Source: Bryopsis sp. KO-2023 (lineage: Eukaryota; Chlorophyta; Ulvophyceae; Bryopsidales; Bryopsidaceae). From it: DNA of 64,000 bases. The translations under genes were made by a program, and so were the position numbers. The stretch covers positions 6,665,501 through 6,729,500 of the forward strand of contig BSYQ01000005.1 in assembly GCA_030272585.1 (NCBI GenBank). The letters run 5' to 3'. Below are positions 1 through 12,664 of this stretch, one piece after another. A model generated the notes under the pieces. The model was not told the DNA's origin. It ran no database searches and was given only the letters and a program-made list of their open reading frames with translations. Each line of letters opens with the position of its first letter. Position 1 is the first letter of the stretch.

Positions 1-3000
1 AATAGGGTGTGCTGTGACTGCAAAGAAATAAGCCGCCGTTGGGTACGATGGCCGAGATGCCGCCGTATGTATGGGGCAAGGAACCTAAACACAGCCAATG
101 ATTTGCACTCACAATAATATTTCTCTTTTTCGGGTCGACAACATTTTGTTATTGTTTTTTTCCCTCGACAAAGTACCTTCCTCCCCTTTGTGAGGGATAA
201 GCCTCTGTTTTTTTTCCAGTCAAGCACCTGAACGATGGCAGCACCACCCAAGCTATCCACCGAGAGCGGGGAAGACCAGTAGTCGCTTCCTTGTGGTGCT
301 TGGGCCCTGCTTGCCCTGAGCTGCAGTCTTAATCTTCTTTGCCTAGGAGGCCCCCCCACTTCCATCCAAGGGAATTTCGTGCCCATCGGCTCTCGCATCT
401 TCAACGCCCTCCTTTCCAAGGGGGAATGATGTGCACACCACCCTGTCCGAATTTTGAACTTGACGGGGTCCCCTGTCTGGAGCAAATCTTTGAGACCGCC
501 GACTTCCCCAACTGCTCTGGAGTGGCGCATTGGGGAGGAGGACGCTGGCATGGAGAGGTTTGGATGGGACAGGGATCGAGCTTCTGGTGTTTTCGCTCGG
601 GATGAGCTGGGAGTTTCCTCCAGTTTTGCGTCAATATAAGGAGGGACCCAGCGATTAGGCACTTGATCATCAGGGATTCGAACAGCCTACGCAAAAATGA
701 AAAGTAAAACAAAATATACAGGCACTAGGCTCCAGACATGTACCTGTTTAATATTGAAATCACGTGCTACAGCAACATTTTTTTTTTTCAAAAGACACAT
801 TTCGCAAGACATTATAAATCTCTGTTTTTCCATTGCTTTCCACCGGGTCAAAATATCCATTTGTGCAAATAACTTTCATTAGGAAATTGCTGCAGGTTCA
901 AATAAAACGCACCTCTTCGTCCACGAAATGGTCATCCTCTTGATGCTCCCTGAGAGCCACAGAAATGCCCGTGCAATTGTACACCCACAGCGCACAGCAA
1001 ATCTCAAAAATGTGCCGGCCAGTGAATCCTTCCACAAAGTGCCTTATGCAAACAGGCACATGCCCAGCTGATTCGCGTTCAACTTTCACAATCACTTCGG
1101 CCACTTTGGAATCCTCCGTGGAGTCTGTCAATTCTCCCAGACGCACATCTTTGACCAAGCCCTCGACTTGTGGCAACGATTGGATTTGGGCTTCGTTGTA
1201 GCCCAGTGGGGACAGTGTGATGTGGTCTATGGAGGCTCCCTGCAGAGTGTGACCCTTGATACAACACCTGCAGGTTTCAAAATAAAAAAACTAGACATGA
1301 GTGGTGGCTGAGTCAAAATTCACAGAGGGGACTTGCAGTGTTAAAACATCATTCTGAGCGATCTGTGACAAGGCATCGGACATATAATATTAGTAAAATC
1401 AATAATTAATATTAACAATAATGTAATCTCTTGGCATATGGAATCGACAATCTATTCTTTCGGACAGGAAAATTACAGTCTCAGGAAAATGGGGGGGGGG
1501 AAGAAAACATTATTCATGGGCAAAATAAGGCTTACCTAGGTTCAATTTTCCCCTTCATTCCGGACAATACCCCGCCCAGGCATCTCAAGGTGACATTGGC
1601 TGTTAAGGGCAAAAAGTTATGAACCACCACGGGGGATTCCACGTAAATATCAGCAAACAAGCCCCCAGAATTCTTTTTGGCCCCAAGATTTAACCACATC
1701 GGCTTCAGTCCTCCCGATACGGGGTCACATCTTAAGTGGCTGAATATCTTGGGGGAAATCAGCAGTTTCTTAGTAACTTCTTGGGGTGTCCATGCCTGAC
1801 TCCACCCCCATCGCATAGCCCAAGGATCGTTGGATTCTGGATGTGGTCTCAAACATACCGTTCCTGGAGAAACAAAAAAAACAAATGCATCAAAACGACC
1901 AGCAACGTTTTGAGAGAAAATACTGAAGAGCGTATCTTTCTAAGAAAAATTCGGAAGAAATTCTTTAGACGAAAACAGGGCAATGAGTGAACCTTTGGTT
2001 GCTGTCATCACTGGAAGCCACATAGTGTTCCCGGGTTCAATAAGCTTCACAACAGGGGCTGACCGGTCGTCGTCCTCCCAACATCCAATTTCCAGTTTCA
2101 TCGATGTCTCATTACACACCCTTGCAACAGAGTGCATAGCCACATCAAAGCCACCCAGTTTCCGCTGGGTCACTTCACAGATGACTTCAGCCTTCATCCA
2201 TTTTCTGTCAGAATCGCTGGTTCCTGAATACAAAATATCAGCAATGTCAAACCAAAATAAAATCACAAAAGCAACACTTCCAGAGAGATTTCAGTCTTTC
2301 ACTATATTTTCACTCCCCACTGCGGAGGAACACTCTTCGAAAACAATGGAAATATGTTCAATTGGTTGCTCTTTGATGTGATACCTGGTGTGGACTCAGA
2401 GCACATATCTGGAACCCGAACTAAATGCCGGAAAGCCCCCACTGTGTCCAATGTCACGGGACCGCAAGCACACTCTTGGGCTTCCAGTTTGAAGTAGAGC
2501 CGCATGTGTCGGTGTCTGGAAAAACTGACATGATCATAGGTAGGATCGTGGCCCTCTCCAGAGAAGCCACTGGCAACAACTCCAACTCCGACAGGCATTC
2601 TTTCAGAGCCCTCTGCCACTGTGCCCTGAAAAAAGCAGTTGGAAATAGTTCAGAACAGTCAGGTCAGAACAGTCAGCACCAAATTTGTCCATTTTTCAAT
2701 TGATAATCTTATTGCAGTGCAAAGTTAGGCCTTCCTAGCACTTCAGTCAAGTATACAGAGTCATGGGCAGTAGTTATGCAATATCAAAAGAACAATATTC
2801 TATTCAGTAATATCTGTAGCTATGACCCAGGGTCACTGGGTGTGCTGTGCATACCTTTGTGTCCCCCTCATTAACACTCGGCAACTTTCCATTCCGCTTG
2901 AAACTATCACTGAGTGAATTCACCAGCCATGGAAAGTCCCCACTGCCCGATGTGGTGGTACTCCCACAGCTATCGATTTGAGATTCAGAACATTTGGCCA

Positions 3001-6000
3001 AGGTCACTTCGCTCAAAGACAATTGACGTTTGGCCGATGCCCCTAGTGTCATTCTCTCCGATACAGCCACAGCCCTCAAGGGCATACCATTGGGATCGGC
3101 TGGTTCAGCTCCAACATACATCCCACTCTCTTCAGCCACCGCTGATGTAGCCACACCTTCACGAGTTGTCCAAAAATAGAACGCAGCCCCAGTTTCATTG
3201 TGTAGCCAATGTGTGGTGAAAAACCTGGATTTGTAGGAGCCTGGCTCCCAGAGATCGGGCTTGATTTCGCGTCGATCAAGGGAAAAGTTGGACATGACTT
3301 CAAAAAGCTCGGTCAGGATGCCGACTGTTTGAAGCATTCCCGGAGAGATGGTCAGCTGGAGGGATTGATCAGATATGCATCGAAGCAACGTGTGCGATAG
3401 CAAGGATTGCCTCCCTGACTGCCGAACAGCCCCACTATTGAGCCTTGATTCAGCCGAAATCTGGGCATCCAACACGCATCACGTCAGGATAAACTTTGGG
3501 AAAGAATCACAGAGAAAAAGAAACAATTAAATATGTCCACATGCATGTAGAGCCAGGCAATCAAGATCTTTCCACCACACTACCAAATGTGCAGTGGAGT
3601 CAATTGGCAGTGAAGTGGCCTGTTTTAAATCCTGGATGCCGCTCAGCTATAGCCGATGGCAGCCCTGGATACTGGAGTGAAGAGGCAATGCAAAACCATA
3701 CTTCAGTCTCACCTTCAGCGACCATGGTTCCACAAACACCTCCCATCCCATTTTTTGCCTGTTGTACAGCGATAATTTCGGACAGAACTCGGCCCCCCAT
3801 ACCACCAGATCCGAGCCTCTCTCTCGTTTTGCTTCAAGGCACAAGTTTTCAACGCAAGCATCGACCAACGGGAAATCGGTTTGAGACCTGTCGTCGCTCA
3901 GCATCAGTGAAATGACCCCCAACTGGAATTCAACCTTGCCAAAACCCTCGATCAGACTGGACCGATGCTGAGATGCCCCTCCATAATTGGAAACGATGTT
4001 TAAAAAGGAGCTCTTGTTGGAAGTACTGTCGTCGTGGGGGCTTCCACATTCCCCTCGATCCGGCGGTGCAAGGGCCAACTCTCTTCTCACACGGTCAGCT
4101 ACCAACAGCAAAGGCATGGATCGGTGGTATGAGCACCAAATTTTTACCGAATCGACCGAGAGCTTCAACCCAACCTCATGCAGTGCCCCCTCATCAGATG
4201 ATCGATCCGATTTCATGAATCCAGTCAATTTCATGTGGCCCATCAACAACACTCTGTCGGCAGATTTCTGGATTCGCCAGTGTCTGTCCCCAAGATCGTC
4301 ACAAGCCACCCAGCAGCTGGAAACAGAACATGATCCCAATGACATCGATACTTCCTCAGAAAAACCCACCGAAAAGGCACCACACTCCATCATTACGCAA
4401 GGAAATAACGGAACATTCCCTCGTGTTGATGGTTCTGATTCTCCAATTGATCCAACCATCAAATCCATCCCCGCTGCACACACTTTGATGGAGACGGAAC
4501 TCCCTGGTGACTGCGAGGGGGGAGGAATGTTTCCCACTGGGATTCTTTTACTGAAGTCGTATTGCTTGATGATTTGTGAGGCTTCCAAAATAGTGTGGAA
4601 TGTGGTGGTCCAGGAGCACACATTCACACAAACATCCAGTTTTGGGGCTTCAAAAGACACATCTGGCTCAACTTCTCCTTCCTGGCACATTCCATTCACA
4701 TCCCCACCTCAGAATCTACTGTCCAAAAATAACTTACCACACTCAAAAATTTCCATTAATTTCTTATTTCCGTGATGTCCAGATGTCATGAGACAGAGCC
4801 TTGAAAAGATAGTTTGTTAAGAATTTGTGAGCCTACCAACAAACACAGCTGAAGTGGCTTTATGTTATCGAGCCCCCTAACCTACCAGTTGCTTCGACCA
4901 CCACACCACAAATCTTCCATCATCGATTGATGTTGAAATGCTGGCCAGGATCACCCTGCCGGTGTCCGTTTCGAGTAACTCGCTTGACCCAAAATTATCA
5001 CTCTTCACAGGATTCAGGCTCACGGCCTCTTCCCACAATTCTTCCATCTCAGCATTTGAATTGAAAGAAACTGTCCTGCAAAAAATTCAACTAAAAATTC
5101 AGGGAAAATTCAAAGGAGTGCATCATAATGGCCCAATCAAATTCTTCGATAATACGTCACAGCTCAATTAATGAATTGCTTTATCATGATCTGTTGACAT
5201 AATTTCTCATCTGATGATTGTGTGAGTCTGACATATAAGCCTAGGCTCTGGGTGAGTAGACGGTGCAATATACCTGCTGATTTGGAGAGGGGCCAGTTCC
5301 TCATCTGCAGTGGAAGTTATGCCAGTGGAGTTTGTACCAGTTCGCCGCGCAATGGAAAAATTGCTCCCAGCAGTTTCGAATGATGCCACACTAGATGCCG
5401 ACCCAGAGATTTGGCCTTCAAATTCCCCGGCTTTTACAGGAGCCCACAGCGCCATGGCCAGTCCAGGATTATCAGTCTCATTGGCAATCAAATCAGCTTC
5501 ATCCTCCTTGGTATGCTCCAGAATTCTGCCATCCGGGGACAGGTAATAGTAGAAGCATGAGCTGATGTCCAGTTTGCCCTCCGCTAGAACCAACGATTCC
5601 CAGTGTGCCATCCCGCATCTTTCCAGCCTCGGAATGTCAAGCATTTTTTCATCGTCGATAGGATTCAAGGGCGGTCCCTCAGGCTCAGCCGTCATTTGAC
5701 TTGCTTCTACAGGTGTTCCCACAGAGGATTGGCTACTGCTGGGCGGTTTACCCAACAATATCGACGGATCTCCACAATAAGATGATGTCTGTGGCTCTGG
5801 GGGTCTATTTTCGATGCTACAGTCTGCTTGAAAAGGTGATGCCTCTGAGGATCGACTCAAGTTCTCGCCTCGCCGTCGAAGGTACATCGCTCTATAGCTC
5901 AGCTCCACAGATTTCAATTCCAGTACAGTCGCACACAAACTCGAGGATTGCCCAGCCATTTCAATCATCAATTGAGACATGTGGAATGCCACTGATACAT

Positions 6001-9000
6001 CACGATAAGGAACACACATTTCCACCATAGGCCTCATGCCCCTGTCCCTCCCGTGACCATCATCATGTTGACTGCTGTCAGGATGCACTGGATTTTCTCC
6101 ACGTTTTTGAGCGTGGTCGACTGTGTCTGCTATGAATGACTGGAACTTTTCGAAAGCCTCATTCAATGCACAAGAAACCACTTCCAATCGCTCCAAATCC
6201 ACAGAAACATGAGGAGACTTCACTTCAATTGAATAGGAAATTGAAGCTGGACTCGCGTGCCATTCGAATGGCCATGTTCCATTTGAAAACACTGTCCCAG
6301 TGGATGTCACTTTCACTTCTCCGACCTCCACTAATGGAGCCAACAAACAGCTGTGTGGTCCCCTGGACGTCATAAGGATGGCATCCCTGATGTGCAATTT
6401 GTTGATCTCGATGCTGCTCCATCTTTCGTGGCCGTGTTTGAATCCATCCAGAAAAGCGGCTCGAAATGATAGACTCGAGACTTTCAGAAGGGCACCACAA
6501 TGTCCGCCAGGCACCCCCAGGATCCCAGCCATATGTTGTGCACCTTTGGGGAAAACCGCATGGCAGTTCTTAAGTTTCAAAAGCAAAGTGAACGATTCCA
6601 CATAATCCGGCTCGACAAAACCCCCCAACTCAGCATGGGTTTCTTCACGATCCGCATCCGAAATGTACACCACCTCGGAATGCTTCCGGGCTTTGTCGCG
6701 ACAAGTTTTCTCAGAACTGCCCGGAAAAAACTGAGCCAAAATTCTCGTGATAAATGTGCTACCAAAGCATCCATTCTCCAGAGATATGTCCAGCTTATTA
6801 GCCTTCGACTTTGCCACTCTCTGAAACGAAAATCTGCCTGTTGCATTCGCTGGTGACGAGCTGGGCTTCAAATAGCCTGCCACTTCCCCAGGATAGGCTG
6901 TCCCATCAGCTCCATCCAACAGTCCAGTTACATTGATGTCCCCATTGGGACTGATCCCGACAGACAGAGTGACCTCCCCAATGTTGATGTTTTTGGCCAG
7001 CCTTGGGATCTTAGCTTTTGGCATGATTTTTTTCCCAGTGTAGCCCCCGACATCCTGCAAATTGAAACCTTGCATGGATACCGATATGTTGTCCATGCTG
7101 GACTCTAGTGAAACGCCAATATTGACTGTTTGAGAAACCCCAACGAAGCTGCAGGGCAGGCTTCCACCCACAAAATAATTTCCATCAGCTCTCTCACCGT
7201 CCTCAAACACAAATCGCATTTTTGGAGCTGCCAGCGAAAATTCGATCCCTAATTTCGAGTCTGGGGCTTCGGGCAGCACCATGTCCACATCCAAGCTTCC
7301 GTAACTTAACTTTTTTGGCACCATAGCATTGCACGGATTCCCAGAGCAATCCTTTATTGAACCCATATTAGGCATTTCGGCCAGCTCGTTCTTCACCGTT
7401 CGGATCATTTGGTTTAATGAATCCAACTGAGATCCCGACAAGGTCACCCCGAAGGCACTGCACCGACAATCACACTGGATTGCTGGGGAGGAGCGTTCCC
7501 CTTGCATTCTGTTGATCAGCAGGTTCCCTGTGCTGGAAAGCTTCTCCACCAATACTTCAGATCCCAAAGAATGTCCTGGTTCTTCATCAAGTAGCCTTTG
7601 AAGCATCAATTCAAACCCATGCACCGTCACTGCCCAGCGCCGGTACAACAGCCTCCTTTCCAAATCATCGAAGAGGACGCTTTCCACATTCTCGGAGCCC
7701 ATGCACATGCCCCCATCGGTCTGTAAGGTGTGGCCATGCTCAATTTCCCTCAGTACTTTAACTGAATCCATCGCATCTTCAACAGGGTTCGAAACCAACT
7801 GCAACAGTTCGATTTCAGCGGCAAGGTCCAGCGGATGTCCATTGTCGGCATTGCAGGGGAGATGAATTAGACAAGAATGCAGCTCAATTTCAGTCCTCAA
7901 TGTTGATTGACTGTATGCGACATGCTGGGCTTTTGCCAACATCCGGGCCCGACGTGTGGGCAACAGAGAAATACACCGAGCGATCCAAGCAGAGAGCGTA
8001 GATGTGGGAAAGCCATCGGTCATGGACTCCAGCCTTTTGATGAGCTCTGGCCGCACAGTGATTTTCAATGGGTCCAAGCGTATTCTGAGAAAGGGGTCTT
8101 TTCCTGATTGAGGGCTTCCGCTGCTTGAGTGAAAAGAAACGAATACAGCCGGAAACGATCGACCTCTCTTGCTTCCCGCAGCCTGAAGCGAATAAAACAG
8201 GATTGAATGATCATACTGATTAATCAAATGTTGTTTTGTGAAACAATCTTAGTGTACAAAAATCCAAGACTGCACAAATATTTTTTTTCAGTTTTGTGAG
8301 AAGACAAATAGGTTTTGGCATGAGCGAGGAAAGAGGGCCACAAAGGATCAACCTAAAAGAAGCCATGTTCTTGGATAGCAAGCATTTCACAACCCTGAAA
8401 ATTACCTTAAGCACTCACCAGCTCCCTCCTTGACACTATCGTTTCAGCTGAACCGGATGGAATACACCAATTGTCTACATTCAGGTCTGTCATAGAAACG
8501 CTGCAATGCCAGTTGTCCGTCTCCAGTTCACCCACTGCTTCACAGTCTGACATGTGAATTGAGATCAACGGGGAGGTTTCCTTTGCAGAGCCACACTCAT
8601 CGCGAACTGTAGCTTGCACTCTGTTAACCTGAGATGGAAACCCGTCTAGAAAATCTCTCAAAACGAAAATAAATCGAGAACTACAGGTTGTTCAAACAAG
8701 TTTCTATATCTGCACAAAATCTAAACTTTGTTTAATTCTACTTGAATTCAATAAATTTAGTTTCTTTCTATTTTACTCACTTATTATTTCTGGGGAACAT
8801 ATTTTCAACTAACGAACCTCAATTCTCAATGATGCAAGCAAAGGCGCAGGTTGTGGCTGCCTATTATCCCCAGACTGCATTGGTTGAAGTCCAAGGGCTT
8901 TGTAAAGCTCTGCAATTTCGACTTCAGAAGGAGGTTCAGGAAGACTGATGGCTCCCATCGAAGTCGAAGAGGTGTATCCAAGGAATCCCCACAGCCCAGA

Positions 9001-12000
9001 CATTCCCCACCCCAACCAGCCCCTCACTCGTGATGGCTGGTTAGTGGGATCATCGGGCCCACCTGCAAGATACCGTTCAATTATTTTTGAACCCGATTTT
9101 TCAGTGCAACTCTCCAACCCCCCCGCCCTCCCTGCCAACCACCAAGTACCCATCAAATACTGCAGAATACTGCCTTTAGAAAACACACGTATCACTTTCA
9201 TTCAAATTCCCGTTGTGGCCCCTTAGAATTGTCTCAGTTGTCAACTGTTCATCATGATGCGAACAAGAAACCAACAAGATGCACTGGCATTAAACTCAAA
9301 CAATGGTATAATAATAATAATAATAATGATGATAATGTGAAACCAACCAATGCAGTAAGGTCAAGCTTGCCTTCGGCTTTGTGTTCAATGGCTTCCTCTG
9401 CGATGGACCGAAACAACATCACAACTGGAACAGGCAACTCCGCCTCCAACTCTTGCAGCTCCCTTGCAACACCAACACCCCGCCCCTCCTTTCCAACCGT
9501 TTCCACATGTCTCAGATAGAGGGCCACATATCTCCTCCTCCACTGCTGCCACAACTTCAACCTCGCCAGCGAAAATCCAGGCTGCAAATCGTGCAAGTCT
9601 TGAAAGACGCTCTTGACAGCATATTTCCACATCCGGTCCCACGAAACGCCACCACCATCAGGGTTTACTTGCCTAGGCCATCTCGGCCTCCATTCCTCTG
9701 GCCTGAATTTTCCATACTTCCTCCTCTTGCTCCATATCGCCATGCATTCAGCAAAGTGAGCCATTTGGGTCAGTTGCTGTCGGCTGATTTGAAGCTTGAC
9801 TTCATCCACCTGCCCTCGGACTTCAAACTGAGTGAGCTTCTGAGAGGTGGTCTGAAACATTATCTGGAACTGGCAATCCAGAGGCTCCATGAGGTAATCT
9901 GAATCGATCATCTCGTCCGAGTCACCATCTCGCCAATAGATTGCAACCTCCTTGACGGCCACTGCTTTCATGATCTCACCAACCTGTTGCATCCCCCCGC
10001 AGCCAAAACTTGACGTCAACACAGGCATTCTCGTATGAATACGTACACATGCAAGAATCGTTTCTCAATGCGACCATGTTGATTCAAGTTTATCCTGCGA
10101 TATTCTGGAACTAAAGCTACTAAAGCACCAGCACTTTTTCCATTAGGGTACAATCTCAACACAGAAAATAAGGACTATACATGCGTATGGTCTTCTTTAG
10201 TGTTACTTACTGTGCAGGCCTCTTTGCTTCGGGCCAGTTCAAGGGACTCATCCACAGTCTGCACACTGCCCACCCTCATTCCAAATGAGAAACCCAGAAA
10301 ATGTGGGGACTGAGGGCACTGCAAAATCAGGGAAAATGGTACAGCTCACAAAAACATTCAAGGGCTGTTGGATCAAGGGTACCGGCTTTCTTTTGACAGA
10401 AAGTTCAAGGTGACACTTCCTTGGGAATTGGGAAATTGAGTTTCAATCGACATCGAGAGGAAATAAAAGATGCAGAATTGGAAGACAACACCCAGAAAGA
10501 GAGAGAAAGAGAGAGAGAGAGAGAGTGGGGTCTGACCTCGAACAGGATGTGGACGTCTCGCACATGTAGTTGGACCCTTCGAAGCAAAAGGCTCCACACA
10601 TGAGACATCAGCAGCCATCTGAGGTTCTTCCCATCCCCACCTGAATTGCTTTTCAAAAAGCAAAGTCATTTCTTCATCTCAAACGAATTACTTTTAACAA
10701 CCCAGTCAAACACACACCCTTTGTTATTCTCAACTGGAAAAAGATCTGTGGGGTTGGGGGGGAACAGAACCACAGTACAGAATCAAGTCAAAATCTATCC
10801 ATACACAACTAAATCACAGCGTTAGGCACCTGATGAGGTTTAACCCCTTCAATCCCGAATACTGAAACCTATTTGGCATATGAACTGTGATGATCCAATA
10901 TTTCTTCCTCTCAAAATGGAGTTCTTTTTTTTGTTACGTGATTACCTCTCTCCGCTGCCACCTTCGCCGAGAGCTTTTCCAGCTCAGCAGCTGCAAGCTG
11001 AGCCTGTTTGGCTGCCATGGCCCTACGAGCAGCCGCATCCCCACACCACTGATACAAACACCAACTTTCTAATCAGATCAATGATATGTCTTTTCATCTT
11101 CGTTGAATTCTATTGCAGAAAAATCCCAACAATGCAGATTTGCAAAGATAGGAAGGTATTGTTGCCACTGTGAAAATTAAAAAATGAGCACAAAGATTCT
11201 TGCAAAAAACCATCATATGATGGAATAAAGGCAGAACAAAAGGTACAGAGACTGGTCAATTTTTGGTAGTTTCGCTCCACTTGCTCCACTTTATTTTTAT
11301 GCGCTCAAAGAAAAAAGGAAATCCAGAGAAGTCTCGATTTTTATTTTTTATACCTCGCTCTCTTCCCTGGGCGATGCAGCCAGAGTCACATCCGATAGCT
11401 CCACTACTATCGGACTCGTTCTCAGGGCCCGCCATGGCACCTTCAATGCCAAAAAAATACAGAAAGGGTTCAACAGGACTGTCATACTGGCAGAGCGTTA
11501 AATTAAATATCACATTCACACTTCATTTCCTTTTTGTGTTTTCCAAGACATGAAATGCCTACCTGCAGCTGCAACCGCCCGATGCATCCATAGTGGACTT
11601 TGAATGGAAGGTCCAGGTAATCGAAGGCATCCTTTCGGATAGATGCATTCTCGATCACCACTCCTGTTCAGCACAAGAACATGAGTATGTTGGGGACATT
11701 TTACTTGGGGCCTGACATTGTCATTTCTTTGAATGACGGTGGCATTTTCCAGCAAATGATGAGACAGCCATCGAATGGATGATGACGACGAGATTATTGC
11801 TCGGAATGTGCAGCAGAAAGTGCTGCACACTCTGGAACGAAAAATAAAGGGACGACGTCACGTCTGCGAACGTTCTGCGTGCGCTCGAGCGTCTCGCCTG
11901 ATTGCCCTCGTATGGGTAAGTGTGAAACCGCGGAAAGATATGAGGGGAGTTATGCCATCTTGACCGCACAGTTAGAAAAAACAACCCGAAGGCAGGGAAA

Positions 12001-12372
12001 CGAATTCTACACCCGTTTCGATTAACCAGGTGCATTTTGTCAGCAAGGGAAGCAGACCCACACTGTAACACAGCGCAAAGGCGCTTCATTTTGGTAAATA
12101 CATCAAGCGCGGAGCGGAGAACCACATCTTTCCAAAACCACAAGATAGTAGAAGGGACGCTGCTTCGTTCGACATATAATCCGAAAGGACTGAAAGCATC
12201 GCAGTCGCAGTCTCCCGTGCAGGTCGCAACTTGTGACTCGAAACCACCCAGGTTCGTGGAGCTTGTCAACTTGCTCACCATTCCAAAGACTCACGCGGAG
12301 CTTATCCCTCTGGACGTCAATGAAATGGCCCAGGGAGCTCGCTAATAGATCCGAGACCCAGCTTTCGAACAT
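1..12372 (-). CDS. VPS13: VPS13-like intermembrane lipid-transfer protein, 5' 20 exons (3' end outside window)
   Basis: VPS13 proteins are long rod-like lipid-transfer bridges at membrane contact sites. Exons read on the minus strand: 12279-12372, 11563-11663, 11354-11440, 10946-11048, 10537-10640, 10211-10318, 9371-9983, 8818-9062, 8419-8628, 5274-8182, 4886-5075, 4738-4762, 3713-4707, 2855-3460, 2385-2625, 1993-2223, 1536-1863, 913-1267, 228-686 and 1-17. All phases join, giving about 2,670 codons before the window edge. The start is the ATG at 12372 opening with MFESWVSDLLASSLG, the chorein N-terminus. The GWLGWGMSGLWG tract (exon at 8818-9062) matches the Trp-rich GWW segment of VPS13, and WEVFVEPW (exon at 3713) matches the repeated VPS13 EPW motif. 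Oddities: one 2,909-bp exon, one 25-bp microexon, and a likely GC-AG intron after 9371. The family is secure; small exon borders are inference. Confidence 0.86.
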
Positions 12373-12664
12373 TTCATGCACGCGAGGAGGATGCAACTGG
12401 TTCCTTTCCTGGCAAAACTTCTGGCGCTTGAAGGTTCTGCAATGGTGCCGTACATGTATACGTACGACATACATCCTCGGAGGTACCTTATTTTTGGTTG
12501 TGAAGGACAAACAACTTCCATTTTTAGGTTTCTTTCTGGATATCTGTTTCCTTCTGGGTGTTGTTGGTCGCTGTTTTGCTGATTTGAGGTTCACTGCGCG
12601 CAAGCTTTTACGGTATATCTAAACCTTTATTGACCAGTAGCTACTTTCGGTCGACCGAGACGAG
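12373..12664. promoter_or_regulatory. Shared divergent promoter region VPS13 / CPSF30
   Basis: Only 292 bp separate the start codons of the minus-strand VPS13 gene and the plus-strand CPSF30 gene. Both 5' UTRs and both core promoters must lie here or in the first introns. I see no clear TATA box. The position implies a bidirectional promoter; this is inferred from layout only. Confidence 0.5.
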
